DNA from: Candidatus Heimdallarchaeota archaeon
GTDB taxonomy: Archaea > Asgardarchaeota > Heimdallarchaeia > Heimdallarchaeales > Kariarchaeaceae
Reading direction: 5' to 3'
Length of the DNA: 64,000 bases
Assembly (NCBI GenBank): GCA_030149205.1
Contig: JASBSB010000001.1
Location: 900,712-964,711, forward strand
In this document: positions 44,401-53,719 of the stretch, one piece after another
Layout: each line of letters begins with the position of its first letter
Position numbering within the stretch: position 1 is the first letter of the stretch
Program-made: the position numbers and the translations under genes
The notes under the pieces: model-generated
The model's input: the letters and a program-made list of their open reading frames with translations, nothing else
Databases searched by the model: none
What the model was told of the DNA's origin: nothing

Positions 44401-44736
44401 TGCTAAACCTGACCACACCAAATCTGGTGCGAAGTTATAAAGTGCTGTAAACCCTGTTGAGTCCCTTGCAATTACAATGTACCCATTTGCTGGAATGGAA
44501 CCAGAGAGTGCAGAAGAGCCAACATTGTCTTTTATAGTCCATCCTGCCAATGATATGGCGTTTGGTGTAGGGTTAAATAGTTCAACCCATTCTTGTGTAG
44601 CGTCTGATGTTGGAGCGTCATACAACACCTCAGTTATAATCACATTCGTACCTGCAGGATTTGCAGATACCAATGCTGAGAGTTGTGCGCTGCTCAATAT
44701 CAGAAGTAATGTAATTATTACGTACCTTAGTTTCAT
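41458..44736 (-). CDS. secreted multidomain nuclease/phosphatase (LTD, EEP, FN3, PPC domains)
   Basis: Encodes 1092 residues. A signal peptide (residues 1-25) precedes a lamin-tail domain (VIITEVLYDAPTSDATQEWVE), an Ig-like domain with a Pro-rich linker, then an endonuclease/exonuclease/phosphatase domain at about 285-560 with LMTYNVEQ, FAGDLNSFSP and GSDHYNVDA. Two fibronectin type III domains (about 565-750), another Ig-like domain and two near-identical PPC domains follow. The EEP residues (Asn, Glu, Asp-x-Asn, Asp-His) support phosphodiesterase activity, so it probably degrades extracellular nucleic acid. No obvious C-terminal anchor. Confidence 0.8.
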   Translation of the reverse strand: MKLRYVIITLLLILSSAQLSALVSANPAGTNVIITEVLYDAPTSDATQEWVELFNPTPNAISLAGWTIKDNVGSSALSGSIPANGYIVIARDSTGFTALYNFAPDLVWSGLALSNSGDQVRLVDASNAEIDFVAWENYVTGWPVSAVDMTIRRITATDTDSGSDWENSGTLGDPKAGSYTTGPPPPDTTAPIVSFTNPVAAATVSGTVPVTFTATDANGIVSYELSIDGVVVSSTNSYSWDTTTTTDGSHNLLAKATDPAGNIGQSSISVTVNNAAPPPPPPTSSTAYKLMTYNVEQSGLNPDWKKVVQEENPDIVVFVEVGTWDDGGDLLMNQYLNEFNTYFVNEAPYQGRVTQGISYSTSGEAVFSRYPIVTVNQIATVTLDSGVSFNPSHDFFDVTVKINSIDTHIIGSHLKCCSGATNEDKRNKAMEGIINYMDTLGNVPIVFAGDLNSFSPFDTGSLAPKGDLGIGPMSMLVNPSDPTYGAFSSTVHTFTDVFRTLNPTLPGYTYGHQNPIYQSRIDFLVTNQKFNNLLINSTTGDTVSANTGSDHYNVDAFINLWGSSDTTPPAQVKGLTASAVSTTQIDLSWTANTEPDLASYKIYRDGVYLTSTTVTSFSDTGLTANTLYNYQVSALDTSTNEGLKSASVSATTLTPTDTTPPAQVTGLTATAISSTQIDLSWSANTEPDLANYRIYRGGVFLTTTTSTSFSDTGLTASTLYSYQISAVDTSANEGLKSTSASATTLNPADTIPPVVTIVTPTGTVSGSTLIEATITDNIGVTSTDYRIDAGVWTALTKGTGTSWTATLDTTLLADGSHTIEVRGIDAATNTGTASGTFTVSNTPPPTPGKYTFTGTVSSTSPDLVFYFDVTAAGTISASLSWPAGPDVDMFLYAPGVNVYGTGYATRAYTTANPEFMSYSTSTMGKWAIRVNHYSGSSASFTLDVNVPVPGSSKTSTFTGIVSTSVKDQVYYFDVTAVGTISATLSWASGPDVDMYLYAPGVNVYGTGYATRAYTTANPESLSFSATTTGRWAIRVNHYSGSSASFTLTVTYPIAPVTPASIPSTTTVLGIELPTQAFNGPMLGYESIFTRYL

Positions 44737-45011
44737 TTTGTTTCACATTACCCTTGACTTTGAGTCAAAGCTGTGTCTCAGAATAATTACAGATATAAAA
44801 AAATTCTTGCCATTCTCTAATGTTTTGTGACAAATATATAGATATGCAGTAAATATATATTTTTTGCAATTTTATTTAATTTTTATCTCTGTTTAAATTT
44901 TTATGTCGGTAAAAGTAAAGGTCGTTAAAATAGGTTTTAACGCGGATAAAAAGATATAGTATAGAGATTTTCCATAAGGTAATTAAAGTAATACGAACAT
45001 TAGAAACTATA

Positions 45012-45467
45012 ATGATTGATAGTGTATACTATCTTCTTCCTTCAGGAATCCCCATCCTTAGTGTCCCTATTAATGAACAGTTTGAGAACGCGCTAAATGA
45101 TGACACGGATTTATTATTTTCTGGGATGATTCATGCCATTTCTAACTTCATGAATGAAATTGCTGTTGGTGAGGCAAGGGCTTTCCAAACTGATAAGTTC
45201 AATATTTTTATTTCAACTAAATCTTCTTTCACACTTGTTGTTATTGCGGGACTGGATACGAAGACTAAGGAAAATGAACTGGAAGAGCTAGCAAAGGAAC
45301 TTGTCAGTCAGATAGCCCCGTATTTACTTGATGTAAATCTTTCTCTGTTCTCTGGAGAGTTACCTTTTGCTGATGAGCTTACTTCTAAAGTAAGGAAATC
45401 AATCAAAAAATGGGAAAGTGAGAACCAGAATTCAGCTGCAAGTAAATTAAAGAAGAGCTTATGGTGA
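45012..45467 (+). CDS. longin/roadblock-like protein
   Basis: Encodes 151 residues. The order strand YYLLPSGIPILSVPI, helix LLFSGMIHAISNFMNEIA, strand FNIFISTKSSFTLVVIAG and a C-terminal amphipathic helix fits longin or roadblock domains that regulate small GTPases and are abundant in Asgard archaea. It is 8 bases upstream of two seven-helix membrane protein genes on the same strand. Function in this context unknown; the fold call is by pattern. Confidence 0.45.
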   Translation: MIDSVYYLLPSGIPILSVPINEQFENALNDDTDLLFSGMIHAISNFMNEIAVGEARAFQTDKFNIFISTKSSFTLVVIAGLDTKTKENELEELAKELVSQIAPYLLDVNLSLFSGELPFADELTSKVRKSIKKWESENQNSAASKLKKSLW

Positions 45468-45474
45468 AAAATTT

Positions 45475-46218
45475 ATGGATTTGTTTACAATTCAAAACCT
45501 GATACCCTTTTATTCGATAATTTTAGAGGGAAGTGCAGGTCTTGGTATTTCTGTCTTAGCAGTAAGAATGATACAAAAATACAGGTCAAGACCTCAACCC
45601 GCAACCATACCACTTTTAATTACGCTGGTTGGATATTCCTTGGCAGCTTTCACTGCGTTTAGTGGGAAAGTCTTGGATTTTTATTCAAGTGTTCCCCAAT
45701 CGGTGATTAGTTTCTCTGGATATTTTAATAATTTAAGCTATATTGGTATAGGTATTGCAAACATTGCGTTGATCTATTTCACAATGGTAGTGTTCAGAGA
45801 GGTAAATGAAAGACTGTTGTTATACTTTACCTTCATTGAAGCGATTGTTGTGGGTACGATAATTGAGGTCAATTCATTTGTGTATGGTAGTTACTCAGAT
45901 ACATTTCTAAGCATAATAGGGATAGCTGCCCTTTCGCTTTTTGCAAACTTATGGCTGGTGATTGAAAGTCTCAAGGCTCGCTCACAATCTGAAGAGAGAC
46001 TCAGCCGTACAGGCTTTTTCTTCATTGCAATATTTGGTATCTCATTGACCCTGGTCTTTGTCTTTTTTGGTCTTGATGTGGTAACAATACAGCTAGGAGG
46101 CCCTGGCTTTAGTATTTTCTATGTTTTAGCATGGTTTATGACCTTTTTTGCCTCATTTTCAGGGTACCTTGGCTACACTATGCCAAACTGGTTTAGGAAA
46201 ATACTTTCTTTGGAGTGA
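45475..46218 (+). CDS. seven-helix membrane protein, twin 1
   Basis: Encodes 247 residues with about seven hydrophobic helices, starting after a short N-terminus MDLFTIQNLIPFY and ending YLGYTMPNWFRK. It is homologous to the next gene (matching IQN-IPF start and FSGYLGYTMPNW end), so the pair arose by duplication. The pattern recalls uncharacterised 7TM sensor modules, but no sensor partner is encoded nearby apart from the longin-like protein. Confidence 0.6.
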   Translation: MDLFTIQNLIPFYSIILEGSAGLGISVLAVRMIQKYRSRPQPATIPLLITLVGYSLAAFTAFSGKVLDFYSSVPQSVISFSGYFNNLSYIGIGIANIALIYFTMVVFREVNERLLLYFTFIEAIVVGTIIEVNSFVYGSYSDTFLSIIGIAALSLFANLWLVIESLKARSQSEERLSRTGFFFIAIFGISLTLVFVFFGLDVVTIQLGGPGFSIFYVLAWFMTFFASFSGYLGYTMPNWFRKILSLE

Positions 46219-46223
46219 TTTTA

Positions 46224-46976
46224 ATGGTTGATATAAATATAGTTCAAAACACAATTCCGTTCTTTATACTATTGATTGAAGGGATAGCTGCAATTTTTGT
46301 TTATCTGGTTTCCATCCCTATCTATCAAAAATACCGAAAATCAAAGACAAGTGAAATTCTCTATCTATTTCTTAGTTTCTTTGTATTTGCTGTGTCAATC
46401 ACAGCAACATTAGTTGGAAACTATCTTGATTTCACCTCGTCTCAATCGAGACTACAGTTTAGCTACACCGACTTCTTCCTCTTAGCATTCTACATGTTGT
46501 TTTCAATAGCAAGTATCTTTATGGCAATCTTTTACAGTGGAATATTCATTGAAAATGTAGGGTGGAGACATCTGACAAGGATCTTATTCGTCTTTTTAAA
46601 CGGATCAACAATTGGGATATTTTGGGTGGAAATCTCTAATGGGTTTAATTATGGGGAGATAAATTCACAATTTTTCCCACTTTTGTACCAGTTCAGCGTA
46701 ACATTTACTCTCTATGGGTTGCTAATTTTTAATGCATTGAAAATCTATACTACATCTTCTGAGGGAGTGAGTAAATTTGGATCATTGATGATGATTTTAC
46801 ACGCTGTTTTTCTCCTCCTCGGACTAGCCTCTTTTGGTGTTGATTTCTCAATATTATCTCAGACACAATTCACCGTGTTTTATGATTTAGGTTGGATTAT
46901 GTTCATTCTGAGTGCACTTTTTGGATATCTAGGATATGCAATGCCCTCATGGTTAAAGAATAGACTTCAGTCATAA
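46224..46976 (+). CDS. seven-helix membrane protein, twin 2
   Basis: Encodes 250 residues with about seven hydrophobic helices and the end YLGYAMPSWLKN. The ATG at 46224 aligns with the start of twin 1 (IVQNTIPFF against TIQNLIPFY); a GTG at 46215 would overlap the preceding stop. Probably co-transcribed with 45012 and 45475 genes. Function unknown. Confidence 0.6.
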   Translation: MVDINIVQNTIPFFILLIEGIAAIFVYLVSIPIYQKYRKSKTSEILYLFLSFFVFAVSITATLVGNYLDFTSSQSRLQFSYTDFFLLAFYMLFSIASIFMAIFYSGIFIENVGWRHLTRILFVFLNGSTIGIFWVEISNGFNYGEINSQFFPLLYQFSVTFTLYGLLIFNALKIYTTSSEGVSKFGSLMMILHAVFLLLGLASFGVDFSILSQTQFTVFYDLGWIMFILSALFGYLGYAMPSWLKNRLQS

Positions 46977-47019
46977 AGTATAAAGCAAAGAATTATAAAA
47001 GTTCTTAAGATACTTATCT

Positions 47020-47775
47020 GTGGCAATTGTATTTGGATACGAGTTAATTATCTTTGCCTTTATTCTTGGAATAAAACATAGTTTAGATGCAGATCACCTG
47101 GTTGCTGTGTCATCACTGATTACTAGAGCAACAGGAATTAGAAAAACATCAGTCCTGTCTGCCTTCTGGGCACTTGGACATATGTTAACCGCTTCAATCA
47201 TTACTGGGATCCTCTATCTTTTGAAAGATCAGTTTCTAAGTGCCTATCTGAGTGTATTCGAATCAGTTGTTGCTTGGATGTTGATTCTCATCGGCGTATT
47301 GACAATATTGTGGGAGTTTGATGTGATCTCATTTGGGAAACACTCACATGGACATATCCATACGGGGGAAACGGTCGAAGTTCACGAGGGTCATACCCAT
47401 GATCAAGAGGGTGAAAACCTAAAAGAAATTGAACACCACCACTTTTTCGCTGTGAAAAGTGAAAACAAAATTATGGTCGGGATTGGAGTGATACATGGGT
47501 TGGCTTCAAATGATGAGTTATTGATCCTATTAACATTAACCTTAGGCTTAAACCAGTTAAGTGAGATGTTGTTTGGAGTTCTCATATTTTCTCTTGGGGT
47601 GGTCTTAGGTATGATATTATATGGAACATTATTGAATGCTTCAGTTATAGCAGTCTACAGAGAGAGGATTACAAAGGTCATCAATCTGACCATTGCAGTT
47701 TTAGCTATCTCTTATGGTATTTACATCTTGTTAGGTGGTTCTACAATTAATCTTTTCCCATTTGTCAATGCTTGA
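47020..47775 (+). CDS. NiCoT-family nickel/cobalt transporter
   Basis: Encodes 251 residues from a GTG. The family signature H-x4-DH is KHSLDADHLVAV (His20, Asp25, His26) in the first helix. About six helices follow. A His-rich loop at about 107-147 (HSHGHIHTG, HEGHTHD, EHHHF) should bind metal. HoxN/NixA/UreH-type permeases import nickel or cobalt for urease, hydrogenase or B12; none of these users is encoded in the window. Confidence 0.8.
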   Translation: MAIVFGYELIIFAFILGIKHSLDADHLVAVSSLITRATGIRKTSVLSAFWALGHMLTASIITGILYLLKDQFLSAYLSVFESVVAWMLILIGVLTILWEFDVISFGKHSHGHIHTGETVEVHEGHTHDQEGENLKEIEHHHFFAVKSENKIMVGIGVIHGLASNDELLILLTLTLGLNQLSEMLFGVLIFSLGVVLGMILYGTLLNASVIAVYRERITKVINLTIAVLAISYGIYILLGGSTINLFPFVNA

Positions 47776-47897
47776 AATTCAAGTCGATGGAGTTTAATTG
47801 AACTGTTGAACCATTACATTACCAAACCAACTTTACAAACTTAGTTCCTAAAATAAGATAGTTTAAATATTTCCAATTTTACTTACATTTTAGCAGA

Positions 47898-49670
47898 ATG
47901 CTGGTCAGCGAGAACAACCGATTTGAGGAGATTCCAAAAGTTTATTCAAAATCTGTTATAAGTGTGATTTTGGGGGTATTAATCCTCCTAGTTGCTGGCT
48001 TGATCTCTTTAAGCATTGGTCAGGTATTACAGGGGGAATCTCTACTTCTTGTTAGACAAATTTTCGTGTTTGTACTCCCAGTTATCATCCCTACAATTTA
48101 TACTCTCATTGTACTCCTAATTTTTTACAATAGAATAATAAATTCTACTAATTTTCATAAGGTGTTCAGTTATTTTTTTGTATTCGCTACAATTTCTGTC
48201 TTGTTTAGTCTGCTGTTGAATACTGACTTGACAAGATTATTACAATACTTAGGTTTTTTGACACTCCCAAGATTTTGGATTGATATGACTGCATATGCTG
48301 TTATTGCACCTCTGGTCGAAGAACTTGCTAAGTTGCTGCCATTATTTGTGCTGAGTGTGAGCTCTATCAAGGTCTGGGGTAATAAGCCAAAACGTGTGGT
48401 AGAAAACCCCTCTGTCTTAATTTTCTATGCTTTCATTATTGGGGGGATGTTTACTTTTTTGGAGACCCTCTTGTACATATATAATACCTTGCAAAGATTA
48501 GGGGTGTCAACATTTGACCTTTTGCAAAAGGATGTCTGGGATGCTGTATTTGCTCAAATCATGATTAGGTTTTCTTTTCCCCTCCACATAGTCACTCCAG
48601 TGATCATGGCATTCTTTATTCAAAGGTCACTCTTTAATAGCAGAAATCTATTACCTGAGGTATCAGGAAATGCTATTGGAATTGGATTTGTAAGTGGGGT
48701 GATTCTTCATTCCTTTTGGAACGGAAACTTAGTTTTTTCAGCGTACAATAGCCAGTTCCCAACTATATTGGTATATGGATCAAAAATGCCAGTCACTGTG
48801 TTTTGGGAAGGTCTTCTACTTTGGACAATTTTATTGGTCATCCTGGTTTCAGTTTATCTATCTGACCTCCCGTTACTCAAATGTAATGTTTGTGGTAACT
48901 TTCATTACCCACCTTACTCAGCTAAAGAACATCTTCAGGAACAGGGAGAGCTGGGGATGCTTTATTTTATAAGCTCATTCTCATCCCTCAGATTAAGCCA
49001 CCTTTTGAAGAGGGTCTATTATAAGCTTAGAAAACTGCCTTTTTCACCAGGAGTAAAATATTGTCCAAATTGCTCGGAAGTTATGACAGGTATAACATGT
49101 GAGAATTGTGAAAGTGTTCCCACGTTCATATGTAAGTTTTGCAAGTTTCCAGTTCCTGTTTATGCAAACTCGTGTTGGAACTGCAAAAGAGAGTTAGAGG
49201 TGGTGTTTGATCAGTCATTTAGATTACGACAAAAACCTATTGAGCAGATATTTCTGGGTATTGTATTTATACTTACAGTATTTGTTTATTACAAACTTTT
49301 TGAAACCATATTGTATTTTACCTTTGCACGAAATCTAACACCTGCCCAGAAAGATATTCTCAACTTTAACCTTATTTTTACAATTTTCTTTAGTCTTCCA
49401 TTGTTCTTCCTTGTACGATGGGCGATTGAAAAAAAGAGCCGGGATCAGGTAAGGGTTATAGGCAATTTTATTGGATCATTAATGGTAATTGAGACAATGT
49501 TTTACATTATTAGTCTATCATCACTCATTGTTGCAGTTGGTGGAATAGTCAATCCAGTCTCTGGATTTCTAGGGACAGGCTTTATTCTGATTCTAACAGT
49601 ATTACTAGTACTAGACTTTCTACACCTTTTATTTCAACAGAAAGTGCTGTTTGAGGAGGATTCAGTATGA
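47898..49670 (+). CDS. PrsW-like intramembrane protease with zinc ribbons
   Basis: Encodes 590 residues. After about five helices, APLVEELAKLLP (Glu141, Glu142) gives the EExxK motif of PrsW/CAAX-type glutamic or metalloproteases; FTFLETLLY, FPLHIVTP and ILHSFWNG supply the later motifs. Residues about 330-435 hold cysteine pairs (CNVC, CPNC, CENC, CKFC, CWNC) forming two or three zinc ribbons, then four more helices. It heads an operon overlapping the next gene by 4 bases (ATGA). GTTTAAATA lies 28-36 bases before the ATG. Confidence 0.75.
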   Translation: MLVSENNRFEEIPKVYSKSVISVILGVLILLVAGLISLSIGQVLQGESLLLVRQIFVFVLPVIIPTIYTLIVLLIFYNRIINSTNFHKVFSYFFVFATISVLFSLLLNTDLTRLLQYLGFLTLPRFWIDMTAYAVIAPLVEELAKLLPLFVLSVSSIKVWGNKPKRVVENPSVLIFYAFIIGGMFTFLETLLYIYNTLQRLGVSTFDLLQKDVWDAVFAQIMIRFSFPLHIVTPVIMAFFIQRSLFNSRNLLPEVSGNAIGIGFVSGVILHSFWNGNLVFSAYNSQFPTILVYGSKMPVTVFWEGLLLWTILLVILVSVYLSDLPLLKCNVCGNFHYPPYSAKEHLQEQGELGMLYFISSFSSLRLSHLLKRVYYKLRKLPFSPGVKYCPNCSEVMTGITCENCESVPTFICKFCKFPVPVYANSCWNCKRELEVVFDQSFRLRQKPIEQIFLGIVFILTVFVYYKLFETILYFTFARNLTPAQKDILNFNLIFTIFFSLPLFFLVRWAIEKKSRDQVRVIGNFIGSLMVIETMFYIISLSSLIVAVGGIVNPVSGFLGTGFILILTVLLVLDFLHLLFQQKVLFEEDSV

Positions 49671-50425
49671 GTAAAACAAAATTTTATAAATCTTACACCT
49701 TCTATGACCTCGATTCTCCAAAGGAGCTTGATGCGCTCCTAATTCTTGTTTTTGGGCTGGTTGGTGCATATGTCAGTCAATTGGTGCTTTTAATTCAGTT
49801 ACAAGATATCCAACCTCCTGCAATAATTGTACCAAACCTCCTAACCATTTCTGGGGAATTGATTTCAAAGGCTTTCAGTGGATTTTCAATCATTTATCTT
49901 GGGTATTTATTGGGAATGGGTACAGCTGGGGTCTATTATAGGATAAAATATGGAACAGAGACAATAAACCTGGTGAAAACTGTTGCTAAATTATATTTTA
50001 TGTTTTTCTTGGGGATTGCTTCTATTATAGTCCTGATTCTGTTGTTTACATTTATTCAAGCTTTGATTTTTGTAGCTCTAGCCATACCATTCATTCTGTT
50101 TTACTTGGCAATTGTTGTTGGGGTGATCGTTGCTCCTTTTGCGCTTGTTGCATTGATTCCTTTTGAGAAGATATTCACATACAACCAAAGCTCATCATCC
50201 CCCTTTCCACCCATGCTTTCTTTCAATCGAACTTACCTGGTTTTAAATGTGATTCCAAATGAAAAGCCAAAATTTTGTCCTTTTAAGGATGTGGAAAAAA
50301 ATGGTTGTTCTTATTTAGGTTATGGAGCTCCAAAAGAATCATTGATCTGTGATTTTGAAAGCACCTTCACTCGTTGCTATGTTTACAAGAAATTGGCCCC
50401 AGAATTTTCGGAGGTTAAAAAATGA
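49667..50425 (+). CDS. polytopic membrane protein of the MoxR operon
   Basis: Encodes 252 residues with four or five helices and a Cys-containing C-terminal part (KFCPFKDVEKNGCSYLGYG, LICDF, RCYVY). Start overlaps the PrsW-like stop (ATGA) and its stop overlaps the next start (ATGA), so expression is coupled. No family recognised. Confidence 0.55.
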   Translation: MSKTKFYKSYTFYDLDSPKELDALLILVFGLVGAYVSQLVLLIQLQDIQPPAIIVPNLLTISGELISKAFSGFSIIYLGYLLGMGTAGVYYRIKYGTETINLVKTVAKLYFMFFLGIASIIVLILLFTFIQALIFVALAIPFILFYLAIVVGVIVAPFALVALIPFEKIFTYNQSSSSPFPPMLSFNRTYLVLNVIPNEKPKFCPFKDVEKNGCSYLGYGAPKESLICDFESTFTRCYVYKKLAPEFSEVKK

Positions 50426-51288
50426 GTAGGATTCTAAGTTTTGTTACAAAATCATTGATGCTGGTTATAGTTGGGGTTATAACGTTCATTTCAGTCAGTC
50501 TTTTCGCAATGTTAAATGATGGACCACCTATAAACGGAAAGGCCTCTCTATTAGAAAGATTATGGTATGAACTTAACAAGATCATGATGAAAATTTTGGT
50601 AGAATTTTTAAAAATACTTTTTGAAATTTTGAGAAATTTATTTGGAAACCAATCCAGTGGTACTCAACCATCAAGCTCTGATTTCACAGTACTAGCAACT
50701 ATCCTGCAATATATACTAGTTTTTATAATGACGATCTTGGTAATTTACGTCCTCCACAGATTAATTAAAAGCTATAGGAGGAGCGCCTCAGATCCAAAAG
50801 TCAAAACTGACAAGAGAGAAAGGGTTGAAAATTTAAAATTCTCTAGAGAGAAAGCCAGAGAGATCCTTATTAATTCAAAAGCCACTGGAGAGTACACTTC
50901 AGGGGTGATACTTGCTTATCAGGAGTTAGATAGTGCACTTGATAATTTTCGTGAAGCTAAGCGACCCAAGCACTGGACCCCCAAAGAATATGCGTTCAGT
51001 GTGAAGGAACCACTGTTTAAACCTAACGTTTACAGAATTGTCAATGTGTTCTACAAGACCCGATATGCAGAGATAAGCTCAACTCTTTCGGATGTAGATG
51101 AATTCTTACAGGCGTTGGATATGTTATTTGTTAGTGAAAATTCTCCAGAGGAGAAATCACGACTCCAAACCTTTTTTGATAAAGAATTTTCAAAGGAGAG
51201 ACATTGGAACATCATACCTACAGGTGATGTGTTAAAGCCTAAAAAGCTTCAGGAATACACACTTTTTAAGTTACAGGAGAAAGAATAA
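50422..51288 (+). CDS. DUF4129-like membrane protein
   Basis: Encodes 288 residues: an N-terminal helix, a second helix at about 95-112, then a cytosolic domain with GVILAYQELDSALDNFREA, KHWTPKEYAFSV and TRYAEISSTLSDVDEFLQAL. This is the layout of DUF4129, usually encoded with MoxR, DUF58 and transglutaminase-like genes. The role in such clusters is believed to be envelope protein maturation, but is not established. Confidence 0.7.
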   Translation: MSRILSFVTKSLMLVIVGVITFISVSLFAMLNDGPPINGKASLLERLWYELNKIMMKILVEFLKILFEILRNLFGNQSSGTQPSSSDFTVLATILQYILVFIMTILVIYVLHRLIKSYRRSASDPKVKTDKRERVENLKFSREKAREILINSKATGEYTSGVILAYQELDSALDNFREAKRPKHWTPKEYAFSVKEPLFKPNVYRIVNVFYKTRYAEISSTLSDVDEFLQALDMLFVSENSPEEKSRLQTFFDKEFSKERHWNIIPTGDVLKPKKLQEYTLFKLQEKE

Positions 51289-52709
51289 TGACAACAGTAT
51301 TAATAAGCTTACAAAGATTAAGAAGGTATCTCTCCTTTGAAAATTTCATAATCCTTTATTTTGCTATCTCCTTTGGTGCTTTAGGGCCCGGATTTTTAAA
51401 TTTAAATCAATCATGGGTACCATATGGGTCGATAAATGATTCAACAAGCTACGGTTATCAGACTTCTGCTAATTACCTTCATTCAATTGGCATTTCTACA
51501 GTCAGAAATGTAGCCTCCTTACCTGTAATTACTGAAAATGGGAAATTACTGGCATACCTTAATCCTAAGGAGGACATAAGTAAACTAGAGCTTGAATACT
51601 TAATTCAACGGATTTCAACAGGTTTACCAACCCTTATAGTAAGTGATAATCTTAACTCCTTCCCAAATTTCAGAAATCTTTTAAACCAATTTTTTGTTGC
51701 GCCTACGAGCTGCAGAATGTATGAACATGTTGATCAGGTAACCTTAAATCGACAGGCATATCCATCTGTATTTGGTCAATTTGCTAAATTTCAGGGAATC
51801 CTTCCCACAGCACTCGATGTAGCTGGAAATAGTTTCGTTTCGCCATTATTGGCTGTAACTCAATTCAATGCCAGCTGTGACAGTTTTGCTGACAATAATT
51901 CAACAAGGTTAATCAGTGTTAGGACTTCGTCATTGATAGTGTTATCTGACCCATGGATGATTACAAACAATTACACAAAATTTTATCCAGAAAATTTAGG
52001 ATTTTGGAACCTGGTGGTTAATGAATTCAAATCATCACTCAATATTCAAATTACGAGTATGGTTTCAGCGGAGTATCACTTAAATTATGCACCAATGAAC
52101 AGAGAATCACTTCAGATAACTCTGGAGAAAAATTTCCAAAATGTCTTTTTAGTTTTTATTCTTTCAATCTTCACGGTTGGATTTCCAATTCTCTTAGGGA
52201 TAATTTTCAAGATGTTCTCCTTTGATCGTCGAGAAGGTAGAGGTAAACAGCTAAAGAAGAGGTTTATGACCCTTCACACAGAACGGTTATACGCAGTGCC
52301 TTTAACATTGGAAGAAAAAATTATAACTGATGAAAAGATTAGGGTGTCTATATCTGATCGTCCAACTTATTTAAGGGAGACTTGTTCTCAACTCTATGAC
52401 TTCATTATTCAATACAAGCTTGAGGGATATTTTAATGAGTCATTGATTAATGAACTCAAGGATAGGACAGCAGCGACATACGTAGTTGATGACGTTTATT
52501 GGATGACGATCAGTAAGGTCAACCTCATTATGGACGTGCTTCAAGAGGACACGATGATTTCTAGTGGATTAGGTTATGAGGAATTTATAGCGAAACCCTC
52601 ATTTGACACAATATTGAAAAAGATTGAAAGTAAACTTAGTGAAAGAAGCCTCATGATAAAAGTAGCTCCGGATTATAAGCTGATTAATAGCGAAAAAAAA
52701 GAGGACTAA
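51288..52709 (+). CDS. DUF4350-like membrane protein
   Basis: Encodes 473 residues with one N-terminal helix, an extracytoplasmic domain (SYGYQTSANYLHSIGI, ISTGLPTLIVSDN as in DUF4350) with several Cys, one helix at about 281-304 and a cytosolic end of about 165 residues. The start overlaps the previous stop by one base (TAATG). DUF4350 proteins accompany MoxR/DUF58 clusters. Confidence 0.65.
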   Translation: MTTVLISLQRLRRYLSFENFIILYFAISFGALGPGFLNLNQSWVPYGSINDSTSYGYQTSANYLHSIGISTVRNVASLPVITENGKLLAYLNPKEDISKLELEYLIQRISTGLPTLIVSDNLNSFPNFRNLLNQFFVAPTSCRMYEHVDQVTLNRQAYPSVFGQFAKFQGILPTALDVAGNSFVSPLLAVTQFNASCDSFADNNSTRLISVRTSSLIVLSDPWMITNNYTKFYPENLGFWNLVVNEFKSSLNIQITSMVSAEYHLNYAPMNRESLQITLEKNFQNVFLVFILSIFTVGFPILLGIIFKMFSFDRREGRGKQLKKRFMTLHTERLYAVPLTLEEKIITDEKIRVSISDRPTYLRETCSQLYDFIIQYKLEGYFNESLINELKDRTAATYVVDDVYWMTISKVNLIMDVLQEDTMISSGLGYEEFIAKPSFDTILKKIESKLSERSLMIKVAPDYKLINSEKKED

Positions 52710-52760
52710 ATATTTTTTGTTAGACGATATAATTAAATATATCTGTCATTATCGTTGATT

Positions 52761-53708
52761 GTGGCAGAAGCAGATTTAGGCTATATAAAAGAAGTTACTG
52801 ACAAGATTGTCAATGAGATGTCAAAAAGAATTATTGGAAATGAGGAGACATTATATGTAGTCCTTGCGACATTATATGCTAGAGGGCACGTATTGCTTGA
52901 AGGTGTTCCTGGGATTGCTAAATCTTATCTAGCCTCAAGCCTCGCTGAAGTTCTTGGCTTGAAGCACAAAAGAATTCAATTTACACCAGATTTAATGCCA
53001 GTTGACATAACAGGGTCTTCGATCTATGATCAAAAGGAACTGAGTTTTAAGTTTATCCCAGGTCCGATCTTTGCGAACATCATTTTATGTGATGAAATCT
53101 CAAGAGCTCCTCCAAAAACACAGGCTGCTCTCCTTGAGTCTATGCAGGAAAAGCAGGTAACCGTTGAAGGGAACACTTTCATCCTAGAAAAACCCTTTTT
53201 TGTGATGGCAACTCAAAACCCCATTGAACAGGTTGGTGTTTATCCTCTCCCTGAGGCACAGTTAGATAGATTTATGGTGAGGTTGATCATGAGACTCCCA
53301 GATTTCAAGGAAGAAGTATCTATCCTTTTGAACAAAAGGGAATCATTCGATCCAGAGATACAGACTGTTAGTTCTCTTGAAGAGATACTAAAGATCCAAA
53401 AGGAGATTGAAAAAGTAACCATTTCTGATGAAGTGTTAGAGTATATTGCTCGATTGGTTGTGAGAACAAGATTCTTACCTAGCCTTACCCTTGGTGGATC
53501 ACCAAGAGCAAGCCTTGCTTTGATGACCATGGGGAGAGCTTTTGCAGCAATTAATGGAAGACAGTACGTCGAACCTGATGACATTAAATCACTCTTCTAT
53601 CATGTGTTGAATCACAGAGTTATACTGACACCTCAAGCAGAGGTTGAGCAGATCCCAATAGAGCAGATTTTGGCATCGATAATTACAGATGTACCTGTGA
53701 AACTATAA
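52761..53708 (+). CDS. MoxR-family AAA+ ATPase
   Basis: Encodes 315 residues from the GTG at 52761; a TTG two codons upstream is possible. Walker A is EGVPGIAKSYLASSLAE, Walker B ILCDEISRAPPKTQAAL, sensor 1 FFVMATQNPIEQ, and ALMTMGRAFAAINGR completes the family. MoxR ATPases act as chaperones for metal or complex insertion together with von Willebrand-like DUF58 proteins. A TATA-like AATTAAATAT at 52729-52738 suggests an internal promoter. Confidence 0.9.
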   Translation: MAEADLGYIKEVTDKIVNEMSKRIIGNEETLYVVLATLYARGHVLLEGVPGIAKSYLASSLAEVLGLKHKRIQFTPDLMPVDITGSSIYDQKELSFKFIPGPIFANIILCDEISRAPPKTQAALLESMQEKQVTVEGNTFILEKPFFVMATQNPIEQVGVYPLPEAQLDRFMVRLIMRLPDFKEEVSILLNKRESFDPEIQTVSSLEEILKIQKEIEKVTISDEVLEYIARLVVRTRFLPSLTLGGSPRASLALMTMGRAFAAINGRQYVEPDDIKSLFYHVLNHRVILTPQAEVEQIPIEQILASIITDVPVKL

Positions 53709-53719
53709 GAGGAACTGTT

